Shown here: positions 1 to 7,800 of the stretch, one piece after another
Layout: each line of letters starts with the position of its first letter
Numbering within the stretch: the stretch's first letter is position 1
Source: Syntrophaceae bacterium
GTDB taxonomy: Bacteria; Desulfobacterota; BSN033; UBA1163
Length of the DNA stretch: 64,000 bases
Direction of reading: 5' to 3'
Assembly: GCA_013388635.1 (NCBI GenBank)
Contig: JACAEX010000078.1
Location: forward strand, 39,743-103,742
The notes under the pieces: model-generated
Databases searched by the model: none
The model's input: only the letters and a program-made list of their open reading frames with translations
Told to the model about the DNA's origin: nothing
Made by a program: the position numbers and the translations under genes

Positions 1-2
1 GA

Positions 3-494
3 AAGGAAGGGCCTGTCACCTGGGATACCAATTGCATGGGGTGTCGATACTGCATGCCCTCCTGTCCCTTTGAAATCCCAAAGTTTGAATATCATAGTGC
101 CGCTCCGAGAATTCAGAAGTGCAGTTTGTGCTGGGAGAGACTTCAAAAGGGGGAGAAACCGGCCTGCGTGGAGAACTGCCCCGAAGAGGCGCTTCTTTTC
201 GGCCCGAGAAGAAAATTGATCGAAGAGGCGAACAGCAGAATCTATAAAAACCCCGGGAGATACGTCACCCAGATTTATGGAGAGCATGAGGTCGGAGGGA
301 CAGGATACCTTTATCTATCCAAGGTTCCCTTCGAACAGATCGGTTTCAGAACCGATCTCGGGACGACCCCTTATCCAGAATATACCAAGGGCTTTCTCTA
401 TTCGGTTCCACTGGTCCTTCTGCTCTGGCCTGCATTTCTGATCGGGGTAAACGCCCTAACAAAGCGGGAAGATGAAAGAAGAGGAGGGAGATGA
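3..494 (+). CDS. HybA-like 4Fe-4S ferredoxin subunit of a membrane redox complex (5' end missing)
   Basis: The frame is open from the left edge, so the N-terminus and its first cluster ligands lie outside the window. The visible part holds two cysteine groups of the polyferredoxin type, CMGCRYCMPSCP and a later CSLC...CVENCP. It ends in a hydrophobic helix (FLYSVPLVLLLWPAFLIG), as in HybA-type subunits that are anchored to the membrane. Such proteins pass electrons between a periplasmic catalytic subunit or cytochrome and an NrfD/HybB quinone module. The next gene is exactly that module and overlaps this stop codon by 4 bases (ATGA). The catalytic subunit should lie upstream, beyond the window. 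HmcB- or NrfC-type complexes are alternatives to hydrogenase 2. Confidence 0.85.
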   Translation, partial: KEGPVTWDTNCMGCRYCMPSCPFEIPKFEYHSAAPRIQKCSLCWERLQKGEKPACVENCPEEALLFGPRRKLIEEANSRIYKNPGRYVTQIYGEHEVGGTGYLYLSKVPFEQIGFRTDLGTTPYPEYTKGFLYSVPLVLLLWPAFLIGVNALTKREDERRGGR

Positions 495-1789
495 AGATGA
501 AGGAATTGGGCGAAACAGGAGAAATCAAAAGCTTAAAGGATTTTTGGGTCTTTATTCGCAATGAGCTGAAACCGAAGGGGAAGATCCTTACGACCTTTAA
601 TGTCATCTCCTTCCCGATCATCCTTCTCGGTGCTGTTCTTGTGGTCATCCGTCTGGCGAAGGGACTGGGTTCGGTTACCAACCTCTCGCAGGAATTTCCC
701 TGGGGCATATGGATCGGATTTGATGTGATGGTAGGGGTCGCCTTTGCAGGAGGCGCTTACATCCTTACCTTTGTGGTCTACATCCTCCGTTCTGAAAAAT
801 ATCATCCTATCGTCAGGGCAACCGTGCTCAACGGGTTCCTCGCCTATGTCTTTTATGCGGGGGCCATTTTCCTTGATCTGGGTCGGTGGTGGAATATCAT
901 CAATCCCATCATCGGGAACAAATTCGGTGTCAACTCAGTGCTTTTCCTTGTCTCCTGGCATTTTCTCCTCTACATGATCTCTCTGTTTCTTGAGTTCTCT
1001 CCTGCTGTGGCGGAATGGCTTGGATTGAGAAGGGTCAGGAAGATCCTCGCTTCACTTACCGTAGGGGCAGTCATCTTCGGCATTGCCCTTTCCACCCTCC
1101 ATCAATCGGGTCTGGGTGCCCTGTTCCTGATGGCCAAGGATAAGATCCATCCCCTGTGGTATACCGAATTCATCCCGGTTCTCTTCTTTGTATCCAGCAT
1201 CTTTGCCGGGCTTTCCATGGTGATTTTTGAAGGGACCATCAGCCACAAGGTCTTCGCCCGTCAGATCGACCCCGAGCATCACGAATCTTTTGATCATATT
1301 CTGATCGGTTTGGGAAAGGGATGCGCAGGGGCGTTGTTCGTCTATTTCTTCATGAAGATTCTTATCCTTATCCATGGGAAACAGTGGTCTCTTTTAGGTA
1401 CCCCCATGGGCACCTGGTATCTGGTTGAACTGATCGGTCTGGTTCTCCTTCCTTGCGTCCTGTTCCTGCACGGCGTGCGGTATCAAAACTTAACGGTCAT
1501 CCGGATGGCGGCCATCCTTTCGATGCTTGGCATTATCATCAACCGGCTCAATTACTCTGTCATCGCCTATAAATGGTATGTGCCATTGAGCCAGAGATAT
1601 TTCCCCTCGTGGATGGAGATTGTGATTACCCTTTCGATCATCTTCGCAGAGGTGTGGGTCTTCAGATGGGTCGTCAATCGGATGCCTGTGTTACGAGAAT
1701 CCCCGGAATGGGCAACGGAAGAAAAGACCGTAAGGGAGAGTATGACGATGAGAAAGGAGGTCCCTCGATGGAAGGTTTCAGCTATGTAG
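491..1789 (+). CDS. HybB/NrfD-family integral membrane quinone-interacting subunit
   Basis: This 432-residue protein has about ten hydrophobic segments and the style of the Ni/Fe-hydrogenase cytochrome b-type (HybB) branch of the NrfD/PsrC family. Examples are the segments around WGIWIGFDVMVGVAFAGGAY and the STLHQSGLGALFL motif. Members exchange electrons between the menaquinone pool and an Fe-S partner, without haem of their own. The start overlaps the ferredoxin stop, so the two are translationally coupled. The C-terminal tail is soluble and charged, and its coding sequence overlaps the start of the next gene by 22 bases. Assignment to the family is firm; which electron donor or acceptor it serves cannot be told from this window. 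Confidence 0.88.
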   Translation: MKMKELGETGEIKSLKDFWVFIRNELKPKGKILTTFNVISFPIILLGAVLVVIRLAKGLGSVTNLSQEFPWGIWIGFDVMVGVAFAGGAYILTFVVYILRSEKYHPIVRATVLNGFLAYVFYAGAIFLDLGRWWNIINPIIGNKFGVNSVLFLVSWHFLLYMISLFLEFSPAVAEWLGLRRVRKILASLTVGAVIFGIALSTLHQSGLGALFLMAKDKIHPLWYTEFIPVLFFVSSIFAGLSMVIFEGTISHKVFARQIDPEHHESFDHILIGLGKGCAGALFVYFFMKILILIHGKQWSLLGTPMGTWYLVELIGLVLLPCVLFLHGVRYQNLTVIRMAAILSMLGIIINRLNYSVIAYKWYVPLSQRYFPSWMEIVITLSIIFAEVWVFRWVVNRMPVLRESPEWATEEKTVRESMTMRKEVPRWKVSAM

Positions 1790-2463
1790 ACATCTTTGCC
1801 ACCAAACATATTGAATATCTGCTGGTCATCGGTTTTCTGCTATTCTTCACCCTTTTCTGGAAGTTTCTGAACAGACCTGCGAGATTGGTCCTCAGGGAAT
1901 CGGAGCGGCTGATCCCTGCCATAAACGAATGGTTTCGCCTTCCGGAGGGGGTATATTACCACTTGGGTCACAGCTGGGCGGTTCCAGAAGGTAAGGATGT
2001 GGTGAAGGTGGGCATGGACGATTTTGCCCAAAAATTGGTTGGCAAGGTCGATGGGATTCATGTCCCACACCCTGGATCAACGATCCATCAGGGAGAGAAG
2101 GGATGGAGTTTGAAGGTCGATTCAAAAGTGATTGACATGCTCTCTCCAGTCGATGGGAAGGTGATCGCCGTCAACGAAGAGATTCTTCATTCTCCTGAGA
2201 CTATTAATCAGGACCCTTACAGCCATTGGCTGATGAAGGTGGAGACTCCAAAATTTTCAGTCAATAAGAGACACCTCCTTCAAGGAGCCATGGCAAGAAG
2301 ATGGATGGAAGAGGTCAGGGAAAATTTGCTTTCAAGGATGAATTACAATCTCGGTCTGGTCTATCAGGATGGTGGTTTGCTGGTTGACGGCATGGCCAAA
2401 CATCTGGATCGAGAGAGATGGGATGAGATTGTAAAAGATTATTTCCTGGTTTCTGAAGGGTAA
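1768..2463 (+). CDS. Membrane-anchored GcvH-like (lipoyl-domain fold) protein, lysine site degenerate
   Basis: The start is ATG 1768, eight bases after an AAAGGAGG ribosome site, inside the end of the HybB-like gene. The 231-residue product has one N-terminal membrane helix (about residues 17-35), then a glycine-cleavage H-protein-like domain (about 60-165) with recognisable stretches such as VKVGMDDFAQKLVGKV and SPVDGKVIAVNEEI. In true GcvH the lipoylated lysine lies eight residues before the proline of the PVSG turn. Here the only nearby lysine (DSKVIDMLSP) is seven before it and two residues are missing, so lipoylation is doubtful. No glycine-cleavage gene is nearby. By position it belongs to the HybAB-type complex. 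Its function is unknown. Confidence 0.75.
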   Translation: MEGFSYVDIFATKHIEYLLVIGFLLFFTLFWKFLNRPARLVLRESERLIPAINEWFRLPEGVYYHLGHSWAVPEGKDVVKVGMDDFAQKLVGKVDGIHVPHPGSTIHQGEKGWSLKVDSKVIDMLSPVDGKVIAVNEEILHSPETINQDPYSHWLMKVETPKFSVNKRHLLQGAMARRWMEEVRENLLSRMNYNLGLVYQDGGLLVDGMAKHLDRERWDEIVKDYFLVSEG

Positions 2464-2536
2464 GAAACGAAGAGATCTTCATCATAGACCCCTTCGAGGG
2501 TGATAGAAAATAGAACGGATTCATGGGGATAAGGGG

Positions 2537-3490
2537 ATGGATGAAAAAATAGATTTCCCGCAGAAGGAGACGGATCGCCCGATTGCTTCGAAGAAAGACC
2601 TCAAATGCGTCTGGATGACCGCAGGGCTCATCTCCTACAAACTCTGTAAGTATGACCTCCAGTGTGAGAGATGTCCCCTGGATTGGGAACTCAGAAATGT
2701 CTTCCCTGTTCCTCCCCTGGATTGGACCGTTCCCCAGGGGGTGGGACGTATGACCCCCGCAGAAACAGGCCCTGCTGCTCCTCGGGAGAGGGGTGAGTCA
2801 GGAGGAGAGAAGTTTTCCAAGGAGGAGCTTCCCCCTTCAAATATCAAGAGGTCGCTATTTTACCATCCCGGACACACGTGGGTTAAGGTGGAGAAGACTG
2901 ACGAGGTTCGTATCGGTTTGGATGATTTCTTAGGAAGAATCGTAGGCAAGGTCAAGGCGATCATCCTTCCTCTTCCTGGAAGCCTCGGTCACCGGGGAGA
3001 AAATCTCTGCCCGATCATCCAAGAGGAAGGTATTCTCCATGTGGTCTTCCCGGTCAGTGGGTGGGTCCTCTCGGTCAATCATAAGTTGAAAGACCAACCC
3101 CAGCTGATCACCCAAGACCCCTTTGGAGAGGGGTTTTTACTGACCATGAAACCCAGGAGTCTACGACGAGACCAGAGATATTTCCTCTCCGGCGACGAGG
3201 CCCTTTCCTGGTACCGGAAGGAATGGGAACGCTTTAAGATGGCACTGATTTCAGAAGTCCATTATGGACCGGAGCCCTATCGAAACGCTCCGATCCGAGC
3301 GAAAATGCTCAAGGCCTCTGTTATCTCAGAGCTGTGGAGAAAGCCAGGGGTGACGATGCAGGACGGAGAGATAAACCTCAGGGATATAAAAAAATCAATT
3401 GGCCCGGAACGATATGTTCAGCTGATCAGCACCTTTCTGCGGAAAGGAGAGGAGGATTATCTTCAATGCAAATATAAAAAGCGGAGGTGA
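2537..3490 (+). CDS. Cysteine-cluster plus GcvH-like domain protein, no lipoyl lysine
   Basis: This is a 317-residue soluble paralogue of the preceding gene's H-protein domain. The N-terminal part has a compact cysteine group (KLCKYDLQCERCPLDWELR) that could bind metal or an Fe-S cluster. A linker rich in Pro, Gly and Glu follows. The GcvH-like domain lies at about residues 110-225, with YHPGHTWVKV, VRIGLDDFLGRIVGKV and FPVSGWVLSVN. At the place where lipoylated H-proteins carry their lysine the sequence reads QEEGILHVV and has no lysine, so it cannot be lipoylated there. It follows the membrane-anchored relative by 73 bases in the same direction and probably shares its operon. Function is not known. 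Confidence 0.75.
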   Translation: MDEKIDFPQKETDRPIASKKDLKCVWMTAGLISYKLCKYDLQCERCPLDWELRNVFPVPPLDWTVPQGVGRMTPAETGPAAPRERGESGGEKFSKEELPPSNIKRSLFYHPGHTWVKVEKTDEVRIGLDDFLGRIVGKVKAIILPLPGSLGHRGENLCPIIQEEGILHVVFPVSGWVLSVNHKLKDQPQLITQDPFGEGFLLTMKPRSLRRDQRYFLSGDEALSWYRKEWERFKMALISEVHYGPEPYRNAPIRAKMLKASVISELWRKPGVTMQDGEINLRDIKKSIGPERYVQLISTFLRKGEEDYLQCKYKKRR

Positions 3491-3624
3491 CTTCAAATTC
3501 AAGATTGGATCGAAACTCTCTTACACTTCCTCTCATATCCATCCTGACTCTTTTTTGTCCCCTTTCCCGTTGATGGTGACTCAAAAATATGGTAGACATA
3601 GATAAACACCTTTAGGAGCAAAGA

Positions 3625-5265
3625 ATGCCCATCAAGAAGCTGTTGTTCTCAACGAGGAGCTTGAGCTTCAAGTTATACCTTCTTCTGGTCATCCTGTTGG
3701 TCATCTCCTTCACCGGGATCATGTACTTTAATATCACCTCCTACACCCGGCATCTCAACGAGAGCGTGATTAATAGCGCCATTCAAGCCAGCGACCTGAT
3801 CAAACGCTCCACCCGGTACTCGATGTTAAAGAACGATCGAGAGAACCTCTCCCAGATCATCATGACCATTGCCAAGGAGAATGGAGTCGAAGGGATCCGG
3901 ATTTATAATAAACCCGGGGGGATTGCCTTTTCAGACAACCTATCGGAGATCGGCACCGCAGTGGATAAGAAAGCAGAACAATGCTATGTGTGCCACGGGA
4001 AAGAACCTGCTCCCATTGTTCTCGCCCCTAAGAACAGGATTAGGATTTTAACCTCTCCCCAGGGTTATCGGATCCTGGGTCTGATCAATCCGATTGAGAA
4101 TGAACCCGATTGCTATAACGCCGCCTGTCATGCCCACTCTTCCAAAGACAAACTTCTCGGGCTTTTGGATGTGAAGATGTCTTTGAAATCCGTAGATGAA
4201 GAGAATTATAAGACCCGGAAAAATATGATTCTCTTCTCATCGGTGATGATCTTTATTACTGCCCTGCTCTTTGCCGGGTTCATCATCCGTCTCATCCATA
4301 TGCCCATGCGGAAGCTTGCCAGAGGGACCAGGGAGGTTGCCAATTTGAATCTGGACTATACCATCGATTTTAATTCCAAAGACGAAATGGGAGAACTGGC
4401 TCAATCTTTTAACCGGATGACCAAACAATTGAAGGCGGCCAACGAGGCGAATCAAGAGTGGTCCGCCACTCTGGAGAAGAAGGTCAAAGAAAAGAGTGAG
4501 GAACTGAAGAAGGCTCAAGCCCATATGATCTTAGTGGAGAAGATTGCCTCCCTGGGGAAACTTTCTGCTGTGGTGGCCCATGAGATCAACAACCCCTTAT
4601 CGGGGATCCTCACCTATGCCAGTCTCTGCCTGAAGATGGCGCAGAATCATGCTCCTCTGTCACCCGAAGAGAGCAAATCCCTGATTAAATATCTAACCGT
4701 GATCAAAGATGAGACCAGACGCTGTGGCGAGATTGTCAAAAACTTGCTGGTTTTTGCCAAAAGGGACTTCGGGAAATGGACTGAGGAAAGTCTTCATAAA
4801 ATTATTCGTAACAGCATCCAACTGGTCAAACATAATATCGAAATAAAAGAGCTGGAACTGATTGAGGAATTTACCGAGGGGGATGATGTGATCTTTTGTG
4901 ATGCGAGTGGCATTCAACATGTATTTATGGCTTTGTTCATCAATGCCATTGAGGCCATGTCCAAAGGAGGAAGATTGAAGGTCAAGACCAGCCTCGTCAA
5001 TCATGGGAATGAAGTGCAGATCGTCGTTTCTGATACCGGCTCCGGGATTTCGGAGGAAATCCTTCCCCATATCTTTGAGCCCTTCTTTTCTACTAAAGAA
5101 TCGAGCGGATTGGGCTTAGCGGTCGTATACAGGATTGTGGAGCAGCATGAAGGAAAGATAGAGGTGGAATCCAAGCCCAATGAAGGAACGAGGTTTATTA
5201 TCAACCTGCCCAGAAGGCCCCTTCGGATTAAAGAGGAGTTGGGAGCCGATGCCGTCAAGTCCTGA
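3625..5265 (+). CDS. Sensor histidine kinase with periplasmic c-type haem motifs
   Basis: The 546-residue kinase has a first membrane helix at about 16-37, a periplasmic domain, a second helix at about 201-222, HAMP (about 223-275), a coiled coil, a HisKA box with phospho-acceptor H319 (VAHEINNPLSGIL) and a HATPase domain (NAIEAM, DTGSGI, GLGLAVV). The periplasmic domain carries CYVCH (C120-H124) and CYNAACH (C163-H169), which are CX2CH and CX4CH haem c attachment motifs. That suggests one or two covalent haems used to sense redox state or a gas. It sits between a quinone-linked redox complex and its likely cognate regulator, 30 bases downstream. Haem attachment is inferred from the motifs. 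Confidence 0.88.
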   Translation: MPIKKLLFSTRSLSFKLYLLLVILLVISFTGIMYFNITSYTRHLNESVINSAIQASDLIKRSTRYSMLKNDRENLSQIIMTIAKENGVEGIRIYNKPGGIAFSDNLSEIGTAVDKKAEQCYVCHGKEPAPIVLAPKNRIRILTSPQGYRILGLINPIENEPDCYNAACHAHSSKDKLLGLLDVKMSLKSVDEENYKTRKNMILFSSVMIFITALLFAGFIIRLIHMPMRKLARGTREVANLNLDYTIDFNSKDEMGELAQSFNRMTKQLKAANEANQEWSATLEKKVKEKSEELKKAQAHMILVEKIASLGKLSAVVAHEINNPLSGILTYASLCLKMAQNHAPLSPEESKSLIKYLTVIKDETRRCGEIVKNLLVFAKRDFGKWTEESLHKIIRNSIQLVKHNIEIKELELIEEFTEGDDVIFCDASGIQHVFMALFINAIEAMSKGGRLKVKTSLVNHGNEVQIVVSDTGSGISEEILPHIFEPFFSTKESSGLGLAVVYRIVEQHEGKIEVESKPNEGTRFIINLPRRPLRIKEELGADAVKS

Positions 5266-5295
5266 CCTATGGATGAATGGTGAGGGGGAAAGAGA

Positions 5296-6642
5296 ATGGA
5301 TAACCAAGACATTGGCATTTTGATCGTGGATGATGAGTTTTCGGTTAGGGATTCCTTATACAATTGGTTCAGAAGCGAAGGATATCGGGTCGATACAGCC
5401 CAAAATGGCATGGAGGCCCTGAAAAAGCTTCAGGAAAGTTCGTGGGACATCGTTCTGGTGGATATTAAGATGCCGGGGATGGACGGCATGGAGCTACAGA
5501 GACATATCAAGAAAATCGACAATTCACCCATTGTGATCATCATTACGGCCTATGCCACAGTGGACACCGCCGTCGAAGCGATGAAAGAAGGGGCCTTCGA
5601 TTATCTTTCCAAACCCATCGATCCCGATAAGCTCTCCATTTTAGTGCGCAATGCAGTCAATCAGAGGAGGCTGGTGGTTGAGAATCTTCAGCTCAGGCAA
5701 AAGGTGGAGGAGCTTTCTCTGCAGGACGAGATTATCGGGGAGAGCCCCCAGATGAAAAAAATCATGGAGACCGTAGAGGTGGTGGCCCAGACCGACGCCA
5801 CGGTATTGATCCGCGGAGAAAGCGGAACGGGCAAGGAACTGATCGCCCAGGCCATCCACAGCAAAAGCAACCGTAGATATTTCCCTATCATATCCATCAA
5901 TTGCGGAGGGCTTTCTGAAGGCCTTCTGGAAAGCGAACTTTTCGGCCATGAAAAGGGTGCTTTTACGGGAGCCCAGTATAAAAGAAAAGGAAAGTTGGAG
6001 ATGGCCAACGGGGGAACCATCTTCTTTGATGAAATCGGGAACATCTCTCTGAAGATGCAGATGGATCTGCTCAGGGTGATCGAAACCAAGCAGTTCACGC
6101 CGCTGGGGAGCAATAAGGTGATCAATGTAGATTTTCGAGTGATCGCTGCGACCAATACCGATTTGGAGAAGGCGGTCGCGGAAAAAACCTTCCGGGAGGA
6201 CTTCTACTATCGGCTCAATGTCTTTTCCATTGAAATTCCGCCCCTTCGGGAAAGGATCGCCGATATCCCGTTGCTCGCCCACTATTTTCTCAAGAAGTAT
6301 GCCCGATCGATGAACAAGAACGTGACCGATATTTCACCCGAAGCGATAAAGATATTGACCCAGTACGATTGGCCAGGCAATATCAGGGAGTTGAGAAATA
6401 CGATCGAGAGGGCGTTGGTCGTCGTGGGGAAGAAGAATAGAATTGAGCCGGATGATTTAAGCCCCCTCTTCCTTTCTAAGGCAGGTACTCCGGAGAGAGA
6501 CGCCCTGGAGGAGGTCGAAAAGGCTCACATCCAGCGAATATTGGAGCAAACCGACTGGAACATCTCTCGCTCTGCCGAGAGGCTGAAAATTGACCGTGTT
6601 ACTCTCTACAATAAGATCAAAAAATATGGCTTACAGAGATAG
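5296..6642 (+). CDS. Sigma-54-dependent NtrC-family response regulator
   Basis: The 448-residue protein has three parts. The receiver domain carries acidic residues DDE near the start, phospho-acceptor D56 (VDIKMPGMDG) and the conserved K of SKP. The AAA+ ATPase has Walker A GESGTGKE at about 174-181 and the sigma-54 contact loop GAFTGA at 221-226. A Fis-type helix-turn-helix closes the protein (RLKIDRVTLYNKIKKYG). It should activate sigma-54 promoters when phosphorylated by the haem-motif kinase 30 bases upstream. The GGGGGA-like site just before the ATG supports the start. Likely targets include the upstream redox operon, whose promoter is outside the window. Confidence 0.93.
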   Translation: MDNQDIGILIVDDEFSVRDSLYNWFRSEGYRVDTAQNGMEALKKLQESSWDIVLVDIKMPGMDGMELQRHIKKIDNSPIVIIITAYATVDTAVEAMKEGAFDYLSKPIDPDKLSILVRNAVNQRRLVVENLQLRQKVEELSLQDEIIGESPQMKKIMETVEVVAQTDATVLIRGESGTGKELIAQAIHSKSNRRYFPIISINCGGLSEGLLESELFGHEKGAFTGAQYKRKGKLEMANGGTIFFDEIGNISLKMQMDLLRVIETKQFTPLGSNKVINVDFRVIAATNTDLEKAVAEKTFREDFYYRLNVFSIEIPPLRERIADIPLLAHYFLKKYARSMNKNVTDISPEAIKILTQYDWPGNIRELRNTIERALVVVGKKNRIEPDDLSPLFLSKAGTPERDALEEVEKAHIQRILEQTDWNISRSAERLKIDRVTLYNKIKKYGLQR

Positions 6643-6647
6643 CCTTC

Positions 6648-7196
6648 ATGTCTTGTATTGACATCGTACCGATCGGTGAGATAGAGGAAGGACTCCTTTT
6701 ATTCCTCAGACAGAACCTCTCTCAAACTTTCAGAATACAGACCCGGATCCGCCATCGTTCTTTTGACCTTGCCTCTGTCTATGATTCTATGCGAAATCAG
6801 TATCACTCGAGCGGGTTGCTTCTCCAATTGATCAATGACGTTCCACCTGGGACCCTGAAGATCTTAGGGGTTACGGAATTAGACCTGTTCATACCTATCT
6901 TTACCTTTCTCTTTGGCGAGGCTCAGCTAAATGGGTTGGGCGCCTTGGTCTCCACCCACCGACTTCACAATCAATTCTATGGGATTCCCGAAAATGAAGA
7001 GCTGTTAAGAGAACGCCTCCTCAAAGAGTCGATTCACGAATTGGGACATGCCTTTGGCCTCATTCACTGTTTTACCCTGAGGTGCGTGATGAACTCCTCC
7101 ACCTATGTGGAAGAGATTGACCAGAAGTCGACCCATTTCTGTAATCTCTGCCAACAAGAGATTTTTAAAGGACGAAAAGAAGAGATATCCAGATGA
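6648..7196 (+). CDS. amzA: Archaemetzincin-family zinc metalloprotease
   Basis: This 182-residue protein carries the archaemetzincin signature: HELGHAFGLIHC at residues 130-141, followed by C-x-M (RCVMNSS) and a CNLC pair at 165-168. The family binds one catalytic zinc through three histidines and a second, structural zinc through four cysteines. There is no signal peptide, so it is probably cytoplasmic. It begins five bases after the NtrC-type regulator and is most likely cotranscribed with the two-component and redox genes. Family members are widespread in archaea and patchy in bacteria, and their substrates are unknown. The family call is firm; any link to the redox operon is positional only. 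Confidence 0.88.
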   Translation: MSCIDIVPIGEIEEGLLLFLRQNLSQTFRIQTRIRHRSFDLASVYDSMRNQYHSSGLLLQLINDVPPGTLKILGVTELDLFIPIFTFLFGEAQLNGLGALVSTHRLHNQFYGIPENEELLRERLLKESIHELGHAFGLIHCFTLRCVMNSSTYVEEIDQKSTHFCNLCQQEIFKGRKEEISR

Positions 7197-7371
7197 GATG
7201 AAGAACACCGGTGAGATCCCGTGTTCTCTATCAGACTTGTCTATCAAACGAAATGAAAGTATAATGTTCCTTACTTGTTTTTGCAGGGGGCCATGAGCTT
7301 ATCCATCAGGCCCAGCCGCTCTGTGTGCGAATTGAGAAATTTATCCCGTTCAACAGGAGGTGAAACGATTC

Positions 7372-7683
7372 ATGATTCGGGCATTCAACAAACACTATCG
7401 GAAGGCCATCGATCTTTTGGAGAGTGCCTCGGGCAGTGAGAAGCTGGAGATGGCTGAGAAGATTTTGGAATGGTTCCGGGAAATACCGGAGGAGTATCTG
7501 ATCTCTCTGGCCCTATTTTTTAATGAGGTGATTGACGACCTCGGAGATGAAAGCCTGGAGAAGATCAATTTGAAAGTGAAGCGAAAGAAGAGAGAAGAAG
7601 AGGAAGAACTTGAGGAGGAAGAGGAGTTTGAGGAGGAAGAGGAGGAGGAGGAGGAATACGACGAGGATAAAGAGGATTATTAA
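7372..7683 (+). CDS. Small protein with a long glutamate-rich C-terminal tail, unknown function
   Basis: The ATG at 7372 follows an AACAGGAGG ribosome site by 11 bases and is preferred to the in-frame GTG at 7360, which overlaps that site. The product is 103 residues. The first 65 look like an ordinary helical domain (ILEWFREIPEEYLISLALFF). The last third is almost wholly Glu, Asp and Tyr after a short basic patch (KVKRKKR). Such tails can act as nucleic-acid mimics or as binding sites for basic proteins, but nothing here proves that. It stands alone between the redox operon and lgt, with a hairpin after it. No family was recognised. Confidence 0.6.
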   Translation: MIRAFNKHYRKAIDLLESASGSEKLEMAEKILEWFREIPEEYLISLALFFNEVIDDLGDESLEKINLKVKRKKREEEEELEEEEEFEEEEEEEEEYDEDKEDY

Positions 7684-7742
7684 TCCCCGAGCCCGCATGA
7701 CATGCGGAGGCATCGGAGTCTCTCGGATGGAACAGCATTCAT

Positions 7743-7767
7743 CCCCATGATAAATCATGGGGCTTTT
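7743..7767 (+). terminator. Probable intrinsic terminator after the acidic-tail gene
   Basis: CCCCATGAT and ATCATGGGG form a perfect nine-base inverted repeat separated by two bases (or seven pairs with a six-base loop), followed by CTTTT. It stands 60 bases past the acidic-tail gene and 35 before lgt. The U tract is short, so termination may be partial. Confidence 0.45.
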
Positions 7768-7800
7768 CACGGGGCAGGGGAAAGAGCTCAGGGAAACTTC

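Noticed and set aside
1768..3490. Glycine cleavage H protein as the function of the two GcvH-like genes.
   Set aside because: The lipoyl lysine is missing or misplaced, extra domains are present and no gcvT or gcvP lies nearby.
5641..6282. A 213-codon open frame antisense to the sigma-54 activator.
   Set aside because: It lies fully within a well-conserved gene and its product shows no domain; it is a shadow of codon bias on the other strand.
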